Of a DNA stretch of 5,118 bases, positions 4,427 through 5,118 are shown piece after piece. The stretch spans positions 1 through 5,118 of the forward strand of contig JAHFBD010000169.1 in NCBI GenBank assembly GCA_023250175.1, given 5' to 3'. Source of the stretch: Candidatus Melainabacteria bacterium. GTDB taxonomy: Bacteria > Cyanobacteriota > Vampirovibrionia > 2-02-FULL-35-15. The notes beneath the pieces are model-generated. The model was not told where the DNA came from and ran no database searches. It was given only the letters and a program-made list of their open reading frames with translations. The stretch's first letter is position 1. Each line of letters starts with the position of its first letter. A program made the translations under genes and the position numbers.

Positions 4427-4434
4427 GATTATTC
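4427..4434 (+). repeat. 8-bp direct repeat GATTATTC, right copy (target-site duplication of repeat C)
   Basis: Perfect match to 4296-4303. It contains the TAA stop (4431-4429) and last Glu codon (4434-4432) of the HadB-like gene on the - strand. Confidence 0.85.
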
Positions 4435-4818
4435 TACAATTACCATTGAGCCATTGGTAATTACCTGCTCATTTCTTTGATTTTCTACAGTGAGATCAAT
4501 CGTAGTTAGATTATTACTAAGAAGTGAAACCTTGCTCTTTACTGTTAATGTATCTTGTGGTTTTACTATCTGACGAAATCGAACTTTAAATTTTTTTATC
4601 TTATCAGGGTCATTATTTTTCATTATAGCTTTATAAGCAAAAGCCATTGTACATAAACCATGTAGAATAATTCCCCCTAGTCCTACTTGTTTTGCAAAGT
4701 CATTATCAAGGTGAATAGGATTAAAATCACCAGAAGCTCCAGCATAAAAATATGATCTGTATTTATCTACTTGTATTTGATAAGGTTCTAATTCTTGACC
4801 AATCTTATAGTTTTGCAT
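4429..4818 (-). CDS. MaoC-family (R)-hydroxyacyl dehydratase/enoyl hydratase, HadB-like catalytic subunit
   Basis: This 129-residue protein is a single hot-dog domain of the MaoC type. The hydratase-2 signature is complete: 'ASGDFNPIHLDNDFA' (28-42) with catalytic D31 and H36, then 'GLGGIILHGLCTMAF' (46-60), the glycine-rich helix cap that positions the acyl thioester. Such proteins reversibly dehydrate (3R)-hydroxyacyl thioesters; as HadB they pair with a non-catalytic HadA-type subunit in fatty-acid elongation. The natural candidate partner is the gene at 963-1400, which has Tyr at the His position. A homodimeric PhaJ-like hydratase role is the alternative. The start is ATG 4818 with the best Shine-Dalgarno of the window: AAGGAGA on the - strand ending 7 bases before ATG and overlapping the TAA of the upstream PstS-like gene (4833-4831). 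The gap to that gene is 12 bp, so the two are likely co-transcribed. Confidence 0.88.
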   Translation of the reverse strand: MQNYKIGQELEPYQIQVDKYRSYFYAGASGDFNPIHLDNDFAKQVGLGGIILHGLCTMAFAYKAIMKNNDPDKIKKFKVRFRQIVKPQDTLTVKSKVSLLSNNLTTIDLTVENQRNEQVITNGSMVIVE

Positions 4819-4824
4819 TAATAC

Positions 4825-4832
4825 TTCTCCTT
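4825..4832 (-). promoter_or_regulatory. Strong ribosome binding site of the HadB-like gene
   Basis: Read on the - strand, AAGGAGAA (4832-4825) precedes the ATG by 6 bases and overlaps the TAA stop of the upstream gene (TAAGGAG). It fixes the HadB-like start and suggests translational coupling. It also shows that this genome does use Shine-Dalgarno initiation, in contrast to the other starts in the window. Confidence 0.75.
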
Positions 4833-5118
4833 ACTCTTCTTCTTCCTTTATTGGAATTAATCCAGAACTTCTTACAATGTTTTGAGCCTTTTGTCCTAAT
4901 ATCCACTCAATAAATTCATTTGTACTATTGGATGCATTAGATGAAGTAATTAAATATAAATAATGTGCTAAAGGATAATCCCCATATCTTATGGCTTGTT
5001 CATTTAATTGAGTGCCTTCAAAAGGAGAAATACTTTGTGAATTATTGTATGTTTTAATCTTTAGATATTTAATATTTTTATTGTTCCAAGGATAATTGTT
5101 TGAATTTATAAAAGAGAT
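4831..5118 (-). CDS. C-terminal part of a PstS/PBP-like substrate-binding protein (phosphate ABC transporter type), N-terminus outside window
   Basis: The frame is open from the window edge to TAA at 4833-4831, giving 95 residues. The visible part contains 'YGDYPLAHYLYLITS' (about 45-59), then 'NEFIEWILGQKAQNIVRSSGLIPI' (67-90). This is the typical end of the PstS-like periplasmic binding family: Y-P-[LI]-x-x-x-L-Y-[LV], then a helix with [FL]-[IL]-x-[WF]-[VIL]-L-x-x-x-[GA]-Q-x-[IV]-V, then G-[FLY]-[IV]-P-[IL]. Such proteins bind phosphate or a related anion for an ABC importer, or act as sensors. The phosphate-binding residues and any signal peptide lie in the missing part, so the ligand is not certain. 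The protein ends in four glutamates. It is followed after 12 bp by the HadB-like gene on the same strand; no pst transporter gene is visible on this side. Confidence 0.7.
   Translation of the reverse strand: MSFINSNNYPWNNKNIKYLKIKTYNNSQSISPFEGTQLNEQAIRYGDYPLAHYLYLITSSNASNSTNEFIEWILGQKAQNIVRSSGLIPIKEEEE

Noticed and set aside
2764..4434. REP/RAYT-type palindromic elements
   Set aside because: Hairpins are present, but REP elements do not create target duplications or have long terminal inverted repeats; the 8-bp duplications point to a DDE transposase.

Overview
The window is bacterial and strongly AT-rich. Der and RsmD, two ribosome-maturation proteins typical of bacteria, exclude an archaeal or viral origin. 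The phylum cannot be read from one window. A GH57-type glucan enzyme with a DUF1926 tail, paired HadA/HadB-like hot-dog dehydratases and a PstS-like protein fit several little-studied low-GC lineages, so I leave it open.

Layout. Positions 1-396 (+) hold the 3' end of a gene whose product resembles the C-terminal domain of a GH57 alpha-amylase/4-alpha-glucanotransferase. rsmD (405-947, +) follows 8 bp later, then a HadA-like non-catalytic hot-dog protein (963-1400, +). This block converges on der (1401-2750, -) with no base between the two stop codons. der is divergent from a large gene (3178-4296, +) fusing a degenerate HAD-like domain to a complete RNase HI domain. That gene converges on a HadB-like catalytic MaoC dehydratase (4429-4818, -), which lies 12 bp downstream of the 3' end of a PstS/PBP-like substrate-binding protein gene (4831-5118, -, N-terminus outside the window).

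The most notable content is non-coding. Two gaps, 2751-3177 and 4297-4428, are mostly filled by three copies of a short mobile-element-like repeat: A 2772-2935, B 2944-3117 and C 4304-4426 (C in opposite orientation). Each has about 11-bp imperfect terminal inverted repeats (GTTWCTRCCTA-like) and perfect 8-bp flanking direct repeats: ATTATAAC three times around the A-B tandem, GATTATTC on both sides of C. These look like target-site duplications of a non-autonomous DDE-type element (MITE). Inside are two hairpins. In the first, A and C differ at six of twelve base pairs and all six differences are two-sided and pairing-preserving, while the bulged T and the TTTAT loop are unchanged. The second hairpin carries tandem GA mismatches readable on one strand only. 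The family therefore appears to be under selection for a folded nucleic acid, not merely for mobility.

How the genes relate. rsmD and der both serve ribosome assembly (30S rRNA methylation and 50S maturation). The HadA-like and HadB-like proteins look like the two halves of a heterodimeric (3R)-hydroxyacyl dehydratase, but here they lie on opposite strands about 3 kb apart. Reconstruction of the empty sites suggests element C inserted exactly where two convergent stop codons lay one base apart, its target duplication keeping both stops. A and B inserted into a short divergent intergenic region between der and the RNase H gene.
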